The notes: a model not told the origin generated them from the letters alone. A DNA stretch of 64,000 nt from Amycolatopsis sp. NBRC 101858 (GCF_030269325.1 NZ_BSTD01000010.1:1-64000); one strand, 5' to 3'; positions 8,242 to 17,343 are shown, counted from the stretch's first letter. A program made the numbers and translations.

Positions 8242-8520
8242 TTCGAGGAGACCGCCGCCCGGCTCGGCGCCGCCGTCACCACGATCCCCGGCGAGCGGCT
8301 GCGCAACCGGGTGCTCACCGAGATCACCACGACCCGGCAACTCCCACCGCAGGTCGGATCTCCGACGGTTCCGGTAGTGCGGGCTCGGCGGGCCTTGCAC
8401 CAGCGAGCGAGCGTCGCGACCGCGACCCTGTCCCGGGGACGGGGTCTGATCACCACCGAGCCGGTCGCCGGCTCGCCGCAGCCGACGACGTCGCCGGTGC
8501 TCCTGCTCGGCCTCGCCTGA
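8242..8520 (+). pseudogene. Decayed rskA copy (anti-sigma factor fragment)
   Basis: The reading frame starts immediately after a TGA (8239-8241) with FEETAARLGAAV, RLRNRVLTEITTTRQLPPQV. This matches FRETAARLGADA, RRRVLAEISQTRQLPPRV in the intact anti-sigma factor at 18031-18747. The zinc-binding N-terminus and the membrane and outer domains are lost. It follows the sigK fragment in the original gene order. Confidence 0.7.
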
Positions 8521-8651
8521 ACACCCCGGTTCGTCACCCACAGGGCTGGTCCGTGCGCCGCGGCCCTGTCCGCCGCGTCCGGTCGCTTCGAATGGTCCGT
8601 GATCCCGCCGGGATCGGGTCCGATGTTCGTTCGAGGAGAAGGAGATCCACC

Positions 8652-8918
8652 GTGAGCACACTCCGCCGTCGCATTCTGGCGACCGCCGCGCTGCCGGCCG
8701 CGGCACTCGGCTTCCTGCTGGCCGCCCCGGCCGCGGCTTCGGCTTCCACCGCGACCCCGCTGCCGAGTGTCGCGGTCGCCGACCACGAACCCGGCCACCA
8801 GTACCACGGCCTGCACCTGAGCATCCTGCTCGGCCTGCACATCACCGGCGGCCACCACGACGACGACGGCGACTGCTACGACGGCCTGCTCGGCGGCGGC
8901 CTGCTCGACCTCGGCTGA
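8652..8918 (+). CDS. Small secreted His/Asp-rich protein
   Basis: 88 residues. Signal peptide with RRRILATAALPAAALGFLL and cleavage after ASA. The mature part of about 55 residues is unusual: HEPGHQYHGLHLSILLGLH followed by ITGGHHDDDGDCYDG and a Gly/Leu tail. Clustered His and Asp suggest metal binding; one Cys is present. GTG 8652 follows GAGAAGGAGATCC. Not recognised as a named family. Confidence 0.65.
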   Translation: MSTLRRRILATAALPAAALGFLLAAPAAASASTATPLPSVAVADHEPGHQYHGLHLSILLGLHITGGHHDDDGDCYDGLLGGGLLDLG

Positions 8919-9001
8919 CCGGCCGCGCTCGCCGTCCCCTCGGATCCCGGCGCAGCGGGGCACCGGACGAACCGGTGTCCCGCTTCGTCACCTCCGCGCG
9001 G

Positions 9002-11401
9002 TCACCCGTCGTCGCCGAGCAGGCCACTCAGCACCGTCGTGAGCGTGCGGCGGTCGGTGACACCGAGCTTGGCGCGGATCCGGCCGACGTGGTGCTCGAC
9101 CGTCTTGCCGGAAATATGGAGCTGCTCGCCGATCTCCCGGTAGATGTGACCGGCGACGAGCAGCCGGCCGATTTCGCGTTCGCGAGTGGTCAAGACAGGT
9201 GGTTCGGCCGGCGTCACCGCGACACGCTCTTCGGGAACGGAGGTGCCGTGGGTGAACCGTTTCGCCGCACGCAGCAGGGAAACCATCGCCGCGCGGTCGG
9301 TGAGCCGGATCGCCGCCTGCCCGGCCAGCCGCGCCGCGTCCCAGCGAAGACCTGCTCGGTAAAGGCTGTCTGCCGTGACGAGCACGCGATCCGGCTCGAC
9401 GGTGCCGTCGAGGACGGCGAGCCATTCCTGGCCGGCCGCGGCCAGTGCGGGTCCGAGCCGCCCAGCTGCCGGATCGAACGAGGTCAAGGATCTTCGTGCG
9501 GTTTCCGGGTCGCCGCCGGCGATCGCGGCGTGGAACGCCGACCAGGTGAGCCAGGTCGTCCACAGCGGCGGTGAGCCGTGCCGCTCCAGCAGGGCGCGGG
9601 CACGGTCGTGGTGCATGGCGACGCGGAAGCCCTCGCCCAGCCGGGCCGCGGCGACCAGCAGCTCGCCGAGGGGGAGCAGGGTGAACAGGTCGACCGGCTG
9701 GCGCATCATCGCCTCGTAGGCCGTGTTCCAGTGCCCGCGCACCGCTGCAGGCGTCTCACCGCGGCGCGCGAGCCCGAGTTCGAGTCCCCGCAACAGCAGT
9801 TCGTCGCGGGGAGCCAAGACGACTTCCTGGCGGCGCACGGCCATCCGGTGGGCCGCGGCGGCGCCGAGGTCACCGGCGAGCAGTGCGGTCCAGCCGAGCA
9901 GCAGAGTGTGGCGCTCGTCCGCCCGTGCCCGGGTGAGAACGCCGTGCGCGAGCTCGAACTCTCCCGCGTGCAGGGCCACGAAAGCCGCCAGCGCCGCGGG
10001 CGAGTCCGGCAACAGATGATCGACACTGGTGGCCGCGGCGGAGTCGGCGGCGCCGAGCAGCGTCGCCAGCGCCGCGTCCGGGCGGCGGGAGACCGATGTC
10101 CGGATCCCCTCGAGCAGCCGGCCCGCGACGTGCGCGTAGGCGGACAGCGGTGGCGACGGCGGTTCGTCGTCGGGGACCACTTGCCCGAGCGCGATCTCGG
10201 CGAGATCCGCGAGCCGTTGTGCTCCCGGGTCACCCGACCAGCGCAGGAGCTCGGCACCGTGGGCGAGGTCGCCGCGGCGGGCGATGATGGTGCCGGTGAG
10301 CAGCGCCCCCTCTGCCCGTGCCTCGGGTGCGGCCGCGCTCAGCAGTTCGGCCCCGAGCCGCAGGGCCGTGTCGAGCTGTCCGGCGAGGACCGCGGCCCGA
10401 GCCCAAGCGGGCGCCAGGCGCTGCACCGAACTGCCTTCGCGGGTCGCCGCGGCGTAGAGGTCGGCGGCCAGTGCCGGGTCGTCCGCGACCGCCTCGGCGG
10501 CCGCCGCCTCGAGACCGGCACGCGGCAGGTCGCCGGACGCCCCGAGACTCCGCAGTTCCCGGGCTATGGGCAGCACCGGCTGCCCGGAGGCCAGGCGAGC
10601 TTCGAGCATCCGGACCAGCACGGCCAGCCGCCGTCCGGGGGTGACGTGGTCGCGGACCGCCCGCGCCACGAGCGGCGGCACGATGTCGTCGGCGGCGAGC
10701 AGCCCGGCGGCGCGGATCCCGGCGACGACCGCGGGGACGTCGTCGCGGGCCTGGTCCAGGACCGTGGCGAGCAGTTCCACGTCGTGTTCACCGCCGATCC
10801 CGGCGGCCACGAGGTAGGTCAGTGCGGGTTCGCCGAGTCCGTCCAGCTCGGCACGCAGCTGGTCGATCAGTTCGTCGGCGGCCGGCAGGACGAGGCACCG
10901 GGTCACCAGTCTCGGGATCCCGGCCGTCGCCCGCTGCACCTTGACCGCCTGTTCGCCGGTCAGCGATCGCCCGAGCACGTCCCGGGCGAAGCGGACCACA
11001 TCGTCCGCGGTCCACGGAGCCAGGCGCAGGTGCCGGGCCTCCGCTGTGGCCAGCGCCGTGAAGAGCGCTCCTGCCGCCCCGGGGGTGTGGGTGAGCACGA
11101 GCCGGGATGTCTCGCCGGCCAGGTGCACGAGGACCTCGGCCGCCGCCGGGGTGAGTGTGTCCGCGTCGTCGAGCAGGACGGCCGCTCCGGCCGCGGAGGT
11201 GGCCCCGGACAGGGCGGCGCGGTCGATCACCGGGACCCCGGCGGCGCGGTAGTGCCGGCCGATCGCCGTCAGCATCGTCGACTTTCCGTGCCCGGGCGGC
11301 CCCGACAGGATCACCCGGACCGGGTCCTCCGGCCGGGTGTCGATCCCGGCCAGCAACTCCCGCAGCTGTGCTGACAGCAGCTCCTCCACGATGGTGGGCA
11401 C
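9002..11401 (-). CDS. iniR: IniR-type STAND ATPase / LuxR-family regulator
   Basis: 799 residues. N-terminal ATPase: Walker A SGPPGHGKST at residues 33-42, Walker B AAVLLDDAD at about 73-81. A long alpha-helical repeat region follows (about 300-720), then a C-terminal LuxR helix-turn-helix with LTTREREIGRLLVAGHIYREIG and ISGKTVEHHVGRI. This is the layout of MalT-like STAND regulators and of the isoniazid-response regulator IniR. It is transcribed divergently from an IniB-domain gene, the same pairing as in mycobacteria, so it probably activates that gene in response to cell-wall stress. The inducer is not known from sequence. Confidence 0.85.
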   Translation of the reverse strand: MPTIVEELLSAQLRELLAGIDTRPEDPVRVILSGPPGHGKSTMLTAIGRHYRAAGVPVIDRAALSGATSAAGAAVLLDDADTLTPAAAEVLVHLAGETSRLVLTHTPGAAGALFTALATAEARHLRLAPWTADDVVRFARDVLGRSLTGEQAVKVQRATAGIPRLVTRCLVLPAADELIDQLRAELDGLGEPALTYLVAAGIGGEHDVELLATVLDQARDDVPAVVAGIRAAGLLAADDIVPPLVARAVRDHVTPGRRLAVLVRMLEARLASGQPVLPIARELRSLGASGDLPRAGLEAAAAEAVADDPALAADLYAAATREGSSVQRLAPAWARAAVLAGQLDTALRLGAELLSAAAPEARAEGALLTGTIIARRGDLAHGAELLRWSGDPGAQRLADLAEIALGQVVPDDEPPSPPLSAYAHVAGRLLEGIRTSVSRRPDAALATLLGAADSAAATSVDHLLPDSPAALAAFVALHAGEFELAHGVLTRARADERHTLLLGWTALLAGDLGAAAAHRMAVRRQEVVLAPRDELLLRGLELGLARRGETPAAVRGHWNTAYEAMMRQPVDLFTLLPLGELLVAAARLGEGFRVAMHHDRARALLERHGSPPLWTTWLTWSAFHAAIAGGDPETARRSLTSFDPAAGRLGPALAAAGQEWLAVLDGTVEPDRVLVTADSLYRAGLRWDAARLAGQAAIRLTDRAAMVSLLRAAKRFTHGTSVPEERVAVTPAEPPVLTTREREIGRLLVAGHIYREIGEQLHISGKTVEHHVGRIRAKLGVTDRRTLTTVLSGLLGDDG

Positions 11402-11675
11402 CTCCTCGACAGGTGACCGGAGTTTCGGCCACCTGTCAGGAGTTCGGCTCGCGGTGCGGGGTGGACGGGTCCCCGCGGCACCCGTTCGCGGATGAGAGCC
11501 ACGCCACGGTGTCCGGCGATCCCCTAACGGGTGAAGAGTCCCCCTCAGGGATTCCGAAGATCACCACTAGGCGTCACACCCGATGTCGTGCACCCCCGCC
11601 GCGCCCTAGCGTCGGTGCGGTCGGTGACCCGCTTGTCACCGGCGTGACCCACGCCCCCCACAGAGAGCCTGATCG
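11402..11675. promoter_or_regulatory. iniR-iniB divergent control region
   Basis: 274 bases separate the divergent starts. It must hold both promoters and any IniR operator. The bases at 11520-11580 are less GC-rich than the rest. I could not pick out a convincing palindrome by eye. Confidence 0.4.
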
Positions 11676-12533
11676 ATGAACCCGGCGCAGTCGCTGTACG
11701 AATTCACGCTCAACCTGCTCAACGACCCGTCCGCCCGCACCGCCTTCGGCGACGACCCGCAGGGCACGCTCGACGGCGCGGGCCTCGGCGACATCTCCGG
11801 TGCCGACCTGCACGACATCCTCCCGCTCGTCCTGGACTTCGCGCCGGTGGGCAACCTGGGCGGCCAGAACGGCCTGGACCTCGACTCGATCACCACCGGC
11901 CAGGCCGGCGCCATCGAGCAGCTCAAGGCCCTCACCCAGAACCTCTCCCTCGGCGACGCCACCTCCGAGAACAACGTGCTCGGCGCGGTGAGCGGGATGA
12001 CCGCCCTCACCCAGAACATCACCGACCCGTTCAGCGCGGCGGGTGACCTCACCAGCTCCATCGACCACGTCGGCGGCGGCCAGCTCGACCCGGTCACCAC
12101 CGTCACCGGTGCGGTCGGCGACGTCACCGGCCACGTCTCCGGCGGCGACGTCGCCGGCGCCCTCGACCTCACCTCCGGCCTGGACAACGTTTCCGGCGTC
12201 ACGTCGGCCGTCGACGGCGCGCAGGGCGTCGGTTCGACGATCGGCGACCTCACCGGGTCGCTGGGCGCGAACACCGGGCTGGAGCACACGATCGGCGATG
12301 TCACCGCGCACGGCGTCGGCGACATCACGAGCCACGTCGGCGACATCTCGCACAACGGCACCCTCGGCGACGTCACCAACCACGTCGGCGACATCGCCTC
12401 GCACAGCGGCAACATCTCCGACGTCCACGACGTTGTCGGCAACATCGGCGAAGGCGCCCTCAGCGGCAACATCGGCGCCGACCTGAGCCACCTGACCATC
12501 GGCTCCGGCAACGACTTCCACCTGCCGCACTGA
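11676..12533 (+). CDS. iniB: IniB N-terminal domain protein with DVTxHVGDI repeats
   Basis: 285 residues. The first about 55 residues (SLYEFTLNLLNDPSARTAFG, DPQGTLDGAGLGDISGADL) match the IniB N-terminal domain. The rest is low-complexity Gly/Asp/Thr/Ser with units such as GDVTGHV, GDITSHVGDI and GDVTNHVGDI, compatible with a beta-roll or extended wall-associated protein. There is no signal peptide or membrane helix. Its neighbour is the divergent IniR regulator. iniA and iniC dynamin-like genes are not present here. Confidence 0.82.
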   Translation: MNPAQSLYEFTLNLLNDPSARTAFGDDPQGTLDGAGLGDISGADLHDILPLVLDFAPVGNLGGQNGLDLDSITTGQAGAIEQLKALTQNLSLGDATSENNVLGAVSGMTALTQNITDPFSAAGDLTSSIDHVGGGQLDPVTTVTGAVGDVTGHVSGGDVAGALDLTSGLDNVSGVTSAVDGAQGVGSTIGDLTGSLGANTGLEHTIGDVTAHGVGDITSHVGDISHNGTLGDVTNHVGDIASHSGNISDVHDVVGNIGEGALSGNIGADLSHLTIGSGNDFHLPH

Positions 12534-12540
12534 CGCCGTC

Positions 12541-12578
12541 CGGGCGGGTGCGGGGCCGTGCCGGTCCGCACCCGCCCG
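12541..12578 (+). terminator. Hairpin terminator after iniB
   Basis: 13-bp perfect inverted repeat, CGGGCGGGTGCGG at 12541-12553 with its complement at 12566-12578, a 12-base loop, 7 bases after the stop codon. Confidence 0.75.
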
Positions 12579-12904
12579 GGAGCGAACTACGTCCCGAAGT
12601 GCGGTGATGGCCCTTCCGCTTCTTAGCCGGCAGCCTGCTGATCCCGTCGCTGAAGAAGCCATTCGCGAAGCTGCCGCAACGGCAGGTCAACCCGAACAGC
12701 AGTGGTTTCGCTCTCGGGCCGGGCGGCGCCTCGCTGACGCTGGACCTGCTCCGGGCAGCTCACCTTGACGATCAGCCCTGGCGTCCAGGCCTGCTCCTGC
12801 ACGTTCGACTGATCCGGTGAATCCGGATCCCGGCACCAATCCGGGTGGCGAACCGGCCCGAACACCGAACGGGGACGGGTGTCGAGGGAAAGTCGGTTTC
12901 GGCA
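12579..12904. other. Intergenic region before the HATPase gene
   Basis: About 325 bases with no recognisable gene. Open frames on both strands are short and lack ribosome sites. The segment just before the ATP-binding gene carries its ribosome site GAGGGAAAG. Confidence 0.4.
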
Positions 12905-13339
12905 ATGGATTTCGACCAGGAGTTGGCGCGACTCACCGATCGGCTCGCCGCGGCGGCCGAAACAACGGTCGCGCTCGGCGATCGGCCGGATCTCCGCCAG
13001 GTTCGGTCTGTGGTCGCCGAGGCGCTCACCTTCGGGGCGTGCCCCGACGATCGGTTCGGCGGTGTCCTGCTCGTGATCGACGAACTGGTCGGCAACGCCT
13101 ACCAGCACACCACCGCGGTCCACGAGTTGCGGGTCACCCGCGCCGCCGAGCACCTGCTGGTCGAAGTCCATGACGCGGACCCCGACGTCACACCGGTGCG
13201 TGCGGGTGGGCCGGGATCCGGCCGATTCGGCCTCCGGCTGGTGGACCAGCTGACCGTGGACTGGGGCGCGCGCACCGACAGCGTGGGCAAGGTGGTGTGG
13301 GCGCTGGTGCCGTTCCGGATCTTTCCCGCCGCTCCGTGA
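12905..13339 (+). CDS. ATP-binding protein of the anti-sigma (RsbW-like) HATPase_c type
   Basis: 144 residues, the length of single-domain serine kinase / anti-sigma proteins. The N box reads VIDELVGNAYQHT (Glu and Asn for Mg-ATP), followed by VEVHDADPDV for the G1 box and GSGRFGLRLVDQL for the G2 box. Such proteins sequester a sigma factor or regulate through anti-anti-sigma partners. No partner gene is adjacent. ATG 12905 is used; the frame is open upstream but without better support. Confidence 0.78.
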   Translation: MDFDQELARLTDRLAAAAETTVALGDRPDLRQVRSVVAEALTFGACPDDRFGGVLLVIDELVGNAYQHTTAVHELRVTRAAEHLLVEVHDADPDVTPVRAGGPGSGRFGLRLVDQLTVDWGARTDSVGKVVWALVPFRIFPAAP

Positions 13340-13819
13340 CCGCGACTTGCCCGGATTACCCGATCGGGTGAGTCGGGTCGGTGGAGATCAACCCGCTGCC
13401 CGGGCCGTCCGTGTCCGCCGTGTCGAATCGCCAAGCAGGAGAGGGGATTTCGATGAGCGTGCGCACATCTCTGGGGCCGTGGCCGTCATGATCGGCGGCG
13501 GGCCGGCGGTCACCACGGGGGTTGCCCTGGCCGGCACCACATCCGATTGCAGCGGCCGGGGAGACGTTGCCGGTGGCGGGATTCAGCTGCGCTGAGCGCA
13601 CATCACACCGGCCCGGGCAGGGCCGGCCGCCGTCAGCGCCATGGAGTGAACCAGCGGTGACGACGACCGACGGGACGCCGCCGCTTCGGCGTCCCCCGGC
13701 AGCGGATTTCCTGCACTCCGCTACCAGGCCAGAAGGACGGCCGCCCCGGCTCCAGGAGGTAGTGGAGCCGAGGCGGCCGTACAGTGTCAGGTCACCCGTC
13801 GGCGACCGGACGTCGGTGT
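13340..13819. other. Intergenic region with a possible broken small gene
   Basis: A start ATG at 13453 behind AGGAGAGGGG opens MSVRTS and then stops after 12 codons. In the next frame the sequence continues as SGAVAVMIGGGPAVTTGVALAG and on to a TGA at 13595, which looks like a signal peptide. A one-base shift may have broken a small secreted protein gene. Bases 13638-13706 repeat the flank of fasciclin copy 1, and the fasciclin terminator lies at 13737-13780. Confidence 0.4.
13737..13780 (-). terminator. Hairpin terminator of fasciclin copy 2
   Basis: 17-bp inverted repeat with one mismatch: 13737-13753 with 13764-13780, loop of 10. It lies 40 bases downstream of the leftward fasciclin stop. 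Confidence 0.7.
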
Positions 13820-14491
13820 TTACTTGTTGGTGCCCGGGGTGAGGACCTTGTCGATCACGAAGACGGTGGCGTTCTTGGTGGGAATGTTGCCGCACAGGAT
13901 CTTCGCGCCGTTGACGGTCATGTTGTCGCCCGTGCCCTCGATCTTCAGCGGCCCGCCGGCGGCGTTCAGCGTGTCGAGGGTGCCGGCGCCTTCGAGGCCC
14001 TTGGCGTTGTAGCGCTTGCCGACGACGTGGTACTGCAGGATCGGCGCCAGCTCCGCAGGCTTGCCCGCCAGTTCGTTGAACTTCGCGTCACCCAGCGCCG
14101 CGAAGGCCGGGTCCGCCGGCGCGAACACGGTGATGGCCGGGGCGCTGTTGAGGGTGTCGACCAGGTTGGTGGCCTTGACCGCGGCGACCAGCTTGGTCAG
14201 CAGCGGGTTGGTCGAGGCGGCGGAAGCGACGGGCTGCGGGCCCATCGAGTCCAGCGAACCCGGCGCGGAACCCTGCGGCAGCTGGGAGCACGCCGGGCCG
14301 AAGACGTCGGCGTTGGTGGTCATGCCGTCCGAGGCGCCCGCGTCGGCGCTCGAGGACGGGGCGGCCGCGGACGAGGACGGCGCGGGCGCACTGCTGGACG
14401 AGGAGGAAGCGGAGTCGCTGCCGCTGCACGCGGTCAGCGTGAGCGCGGCGGCCGCGGTCAGACCGATACCGGCAATACGAAGGTTACGCAC
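13820..14491 (-). CDS. Fasciclin-domain lipoprotein, copy 2
   Basis: 223 residues, the same layout as copy 1: lipobox LTAC, a Ser/Ala-rich linker, and one FAS1 domain with NPLLTKLVAAVKATNLVDTL and TVFAPADPAFAAL. GTG 14491 follows GGAGTGAATTCTC. It lies downstream of the molybdopterin oxidoreductase and KASIII genes and has its own SigK-like promoter. In mycobacteria the equivalents MPT70/83 are the main SigK outputs. Its role is probably surface adhesion or redox-linked folding; this is inferred from family. Confidence 0.9.
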   Translation of the reverse strand: MRNLRIAGIGLTAAAALTLTACSGSDSASSSSSSAPAPSSSAAAPSSSADAGASDGMTTNADVFGPACSQLPQGSAPGSLDSMGPQPVASAASTNPLLTKLVAAVKATNLVDTLNSAPAITVFAPADPAFAALGDAKFNELAGKPAELAPILQYHVVGKRYNAKGLEGAGTLDTLNAAGGPLKIEGTGDNMTVNGAKILCGNIPTKNATVFVIDKVLTPGTNK

Positions 14492-14558
14492 GAGAATTCA
14501 CTCCAATTGATTACGCGGCTGAGGCTGCCCAGTCGGCGAGAACCTCTTGTTGCTGGTG

Positions 14559-14586
14559 ATTCGGTGCCCGGCCGGGCCCGGATTGG
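14559..14586 (-). promoter_or_regulatory. SigK-like promoter of fasciclin copy 2
   Basis: On the minus strand CCAATC (14581-14586) and CCGAAT (14559-14564) are exactly 16 bases apart. The -10 hexamer is identical to the mycobacterial SigK consensus. The site lies 68 bases before the start codon. Confidence 0.6.
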
Positions 14587-14604
14587 TCGATCGGAAAATA
14601 TTTC

Positions 14605-16233
14605 TCAGGCGGCGGTGAACGTGACGTTGTGCCACCCTGTAGCGCCGTTCGGGACGGTTCCCGCGCGCTGGTCGGTCTGGGTGTAGCCGGATTTGTCGGT
14701 GGCGCGGCAGAACACCTGGTGCACCCCGGCCGGGATGTCGAGTTCGGTCCACCACATCCGCCAGGTGTTGACGTTGACCTCCTGCGACAGTGTGGTTTCC
14801 TGCCAGGGGCCTTGGTCGATGCGGACCTCGACCTTCTCGATCCCCGTGTGCTGGGCCCACGCGACCCCCGCGACGCGCACCTTCCCCACCGCAACGTTCG
14901 CGAACCCACGGTGCGAGTCGATCCGGGACTCCGTCTTGATCGGCGCCTCCTGGCTCCAGCTCCGCTTGAGCCAATACGCCTGACGCGCCGCCCACGTCGT
15001 GACCTCGATGTCCACGACCCACTTCGTCGCCGACACATACCCGTACAACCCCGGTGTCACCAACCGGGCCGGGAACCCGTGCTCCAACGGCAACGGCTCA
15101 CCGTTCATCCCGATCGCGAGCATCGCGCCGCGGGCGCGGTCCTGCGCCGCGGCGACCGGCGTGCCGGAGGTCCAGCCGTCGACGCTGGTGCAGAACAGCT
15201 GCTCGGCGCCGGGTTTCACACCGGCTTCGGCGAGCAGGTCGGCCAGGTCGACGCCGATGAAGTTCGACGTCGACACGTAGTCGCCGCCGACCTCGTTGGA
15301 CACGCACGTCATCGTGACGGTGCGCTCGACCAGCGGGCGGTTGCGGATGTCGTTGTAGCTGAAGCGGATTTCGCGGTCGACCATGCCGTGCAGCCGCAGT
15401 GTCCAGTCCTCGGCGCGCAGCTGCGGCACCGACAACGCGGTGTCGACGCGGTAGAACTTGTTGTTCGGCGTCAGGAACGACGGGGTGCCGAGCTTGGCGA
15501 AGTCCGCGTCGGCCGGGATCATCGGCGCGGTCCGCGCGGGTACGAGCTTGCCGATCGCCTCCCTCGACGCGGTGGCGTCCCGTGTCGAGCTGATCAGCTG
15601 GCCGCCGAGACCCATCGCGCCCGCACCGACGGCCACCCCGGCGCCGCCGAGCAGGAACGACCGCCGCGATGTTCCGGTCTTCTCGTCCGATTCCGGTTCC
15701 CGCCACACGCGCGGCGCGATGCGGTGGAGAAGGAGAAAGACGGCCACCCCGGCCAGGAGGCTCGCGATCGGGGCCAGCAGCGCGACAACCGTCAGGTCCG
15801 GGCGGCGGGACACGGCGAACCCGCCGAGCAGTCCGAACAGGACGATGACGACCGTCCCGGGCACCGGTGACCGTCGCGACAGGACACCGGCGAGCGCCGC
15901 AGCCAGCACCATGACCACGGCCATGCTGCCCAGCAGCACCAGCTTGTCGTAGGTGCCGAAGGTGCGGACGGCGAAGTCCTTCAGTTCCACCGGCGTCAGG
16001 TCGATCGCGCCGTTGCCGACCGCGAGGTACGGCGAGGCGTTGATGCTGATGAACCCGGCCACCAGGTGCCCGGCCGCCAGCGCGGCGGCCAGCGCCAGAA
16101 TGCCGGTGAACGCGGCGGCGAAGAATCGCAGTTGGGCGCGTGAAGGTGCCGGCGGAGCTTCCGGGGTATCGAGCTCGGTGGCGGTCATGCCGATGATTCG
16201 AGGCAGGACCGTCGGCGTATTGGTCCGCGGCAT
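14605..16233 (-). CDS. Membrane-anchored molybdopterin (sulfite-oxidase-type) oxidoreductase
   Basis: 542 residues. Four membrane helices lie in residues about 35-175, then TSRRSFLLGG, a twin-arginine-like segment, leads a fifth hydrophobic helix. The outer domain is a sulfite-oxidase fold: the likely Mo ligand is Cys310 in TMTCVSNEVGG, and GMNGEPLPLEHGFPARLVTP is a typical cofactor loop. The C-terminal Mo-co dimerisation domain carries VAWAQHTGIEKVEVRID. It acts outside the membrane; the electron acceptor is not evident. It follows the KASIII gene by 34 bases and is probably in the same SigK-driven operon. An alternative start is ATG 16188. Confidence 0.88.
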   Translation of the reverse strand: MPRTNTPTVLPRIIGMTATELDTPEAPPAPSRAQLRFFAAAFTGILALAAALAAGHLVAGFISINASPYLAVGNGAIDLTPVELKDFAVRTFGTYDKLVLLGSMAVVMVLAAALAGVLSRRSPVPGTVVIVLFGLLGGFAVSRRPDLTVVALLAPIASLLAGVAVFLLLHRIAPRVWREPESDEKTGTSRRSFLLGGAGVAVGAGAMGLGGQLISSTRDATASREAIGKLVPARTAPMIPADADFAKLGTPSFLTPNNKFYRVDTALSVPQLRAEDWTLRLHGMVDREIRFSYNDIRNRPLVERTVTMTCVSNEVGGDYVSTSNFIGVDLADLLAEAGVKPGAEQLFCTSVDGWTSGTPVAAAQDRARGAMLAIGMNGEPLPLEHGFPARLVTPGLYGYVSATKWVVDIEVTTWAARQAYWLKRSWSQEAPIKTESRIDSHRGFANVAVGKVRVAGVAWAQHTGIEKVEVRIDQGPWQETTLSQEVNVNTWRMWWTELDIPAGVHQVFCRATDKSGYTQTDQRAGTVPNGATGWHNVTFTAA

Positions 16234-16267
16234 TTCCGTCGCACCTCATCCGGTGAAAACGGGAGTG

Positions 16268-17218
16268 CTATGGGCAGTTGATGACCTGCCCGGCGTAAGT
16301 CAGCCCGGCGCCGAAGCCGAACAGCAGCACCGGCGCGTCCGCCGCGATTTCCCTGCGCTCGATGAGCTTCGACAGCGCCAGCGGGATGCTGGCGGCCGAG
16401 GTGTTGCCGGATTCCGTCACGTCCGTCGCGACCACCGCGCCGATCGCCCCGATCTTCCGGGCCAGCGCTTGGATGATGCGGACGTTGGCCTGGTGGGTCA
16501 CGACCCCGCCGAGGTCGGCGGGGTCGACGCCGGCGCGGCGGCACGCCCGCAGGGCGATCGGAGCGAGTGCGGTGGTGGCCCAGCGGAACACCGCTTGGCC
16601 CTCTTGCCGGAACACCGCGGGCAGCGCGCCGGGGCCGGCGGTTTCGAGCGTGATGCAGTGCCGCTTCGCCGGGGCGGAGCCCCACACCACCGGCCCGATC
16701 CCGGCCGGGGCGTGCTCGACGACGGCGGCGGCCGCGGCGTCGCCGAAGATCACGCACGTCGAGCGGTCCGTCCAGTCGAGGAAGTCGCTCATCTTGTCGA
16801 CACCGATCACGATCGCCCGGGCCGCGGCGTCCGCCCGGATGGCGTGGTCGGCCGCGGCCAGCGCGTAGGAGAAGCCCGAGCACGCGGCGTTGAGGTCGAA
16901 TGCGCCGGGCGCGGTGATCCCCAGCCGTTCGGCGACCCGGCAGGCGACGCTGGGCATCTGGTCGAACGCCGTGCACGTCGCGACGATCACGAGGTCGACG
17001 TCGGCGGCGCTGCACCCGGACCGCCGCAAAGCGGCTTCCGCGGCGGCCGTCGCCATGTCGGCGACCGACTCGCCGGGGGCCGCGACCCGGCGGCTGTGCA
17101 CGCCCACCCGTTCGCGGATCCACGCGTCGGACGTGCCGAGCCGGTCCGCGAGTTCGTCGTTCGTGACTGTTCGGTTCGGCTGGTAGTGCCCGAACGAGAT
17201 CGCTGTCGAGCCGGTCAT
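16268..17218 (-). CDS. Beta-ketoacyl-ACP synthase III (FabH-like)
   Basis: 316 residues, full length. The catalytic triad is visible: Cys113 in AACSGF, His in THQANVRI and Asn in ESGNTSAA. The N-terminus (WIRERVGVHSRR) matches FabH substrate-loop sequences. Family members condense acyl-CoA starters with malonyl-ACP or transfer acyl groups. It stands alone from other fatty-acid genes, between sigK (divergent) and the molybdopterin oxidoreductase, so its job may be to make or transfer a special acyl group under SigK control. The GAGGAGAATG start is strong. Confidence 0.87.
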   Translation of the reverse strand: MTGSTAISFGHYQPNRTVTNDELADRLGTSDAWIRERVGVHSRRVAAPGESVADMATAAAEAALRRSGCSAADVDLVIVATCTAFDQMPSVACRVAERLGITAPGAFDLNAACSGFSYALAAADHAIRADAAARAIVIGVDKMSDFLDWTDRSTCVIFGDAAAAAVVEHAPAGIGPVVWGSAPAKRHCITLETAGPGALPAVFRQEGQAVFRWATTALAPIALRACRRAGVDPADLGGVVTHQANVRIIQALARKIGAIGAVVATDVTESGNTSAASIPLALSKLIERREIAADAPVLLFGFGAGLTYAGQVINCP

Positions 17219-17246
17219 CGCATTCTCCTCGTCGAGTCCACCTGGT

Positions 17247-17274
17247 GTTCGGGCCGACCGGCACCGCGGCTTGG
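17247..17274 (-). promoter_or_regulatory. SigK-like promoter of the KASIII/oxidoreductase operon
   Basis: On the minus strand CCAAGC (17269-17274) and CCGAAC (17247-17252) are 16 bases apart, 29 bases before the KASIII start. The bases following the -10, ACCAG, are also found after the -10 of both fasciclin promoters. Confidence 0.5.
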
Positions 17275-17343
17275 CTGATCCAATGTGGACAACTTCGCTG
17301 CGCTCGTCCGTGTGGGTGACCAGTTGGGTTTCTCGTCACAACA

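Noticed and set aside
8022..8651. Treating the whole open frame 8022-8918 as one gene
   Set aside because: The 5' part is decayed sigma-factor sequence; the real start is GTG 8652 with a ribosome site and signal peptide.
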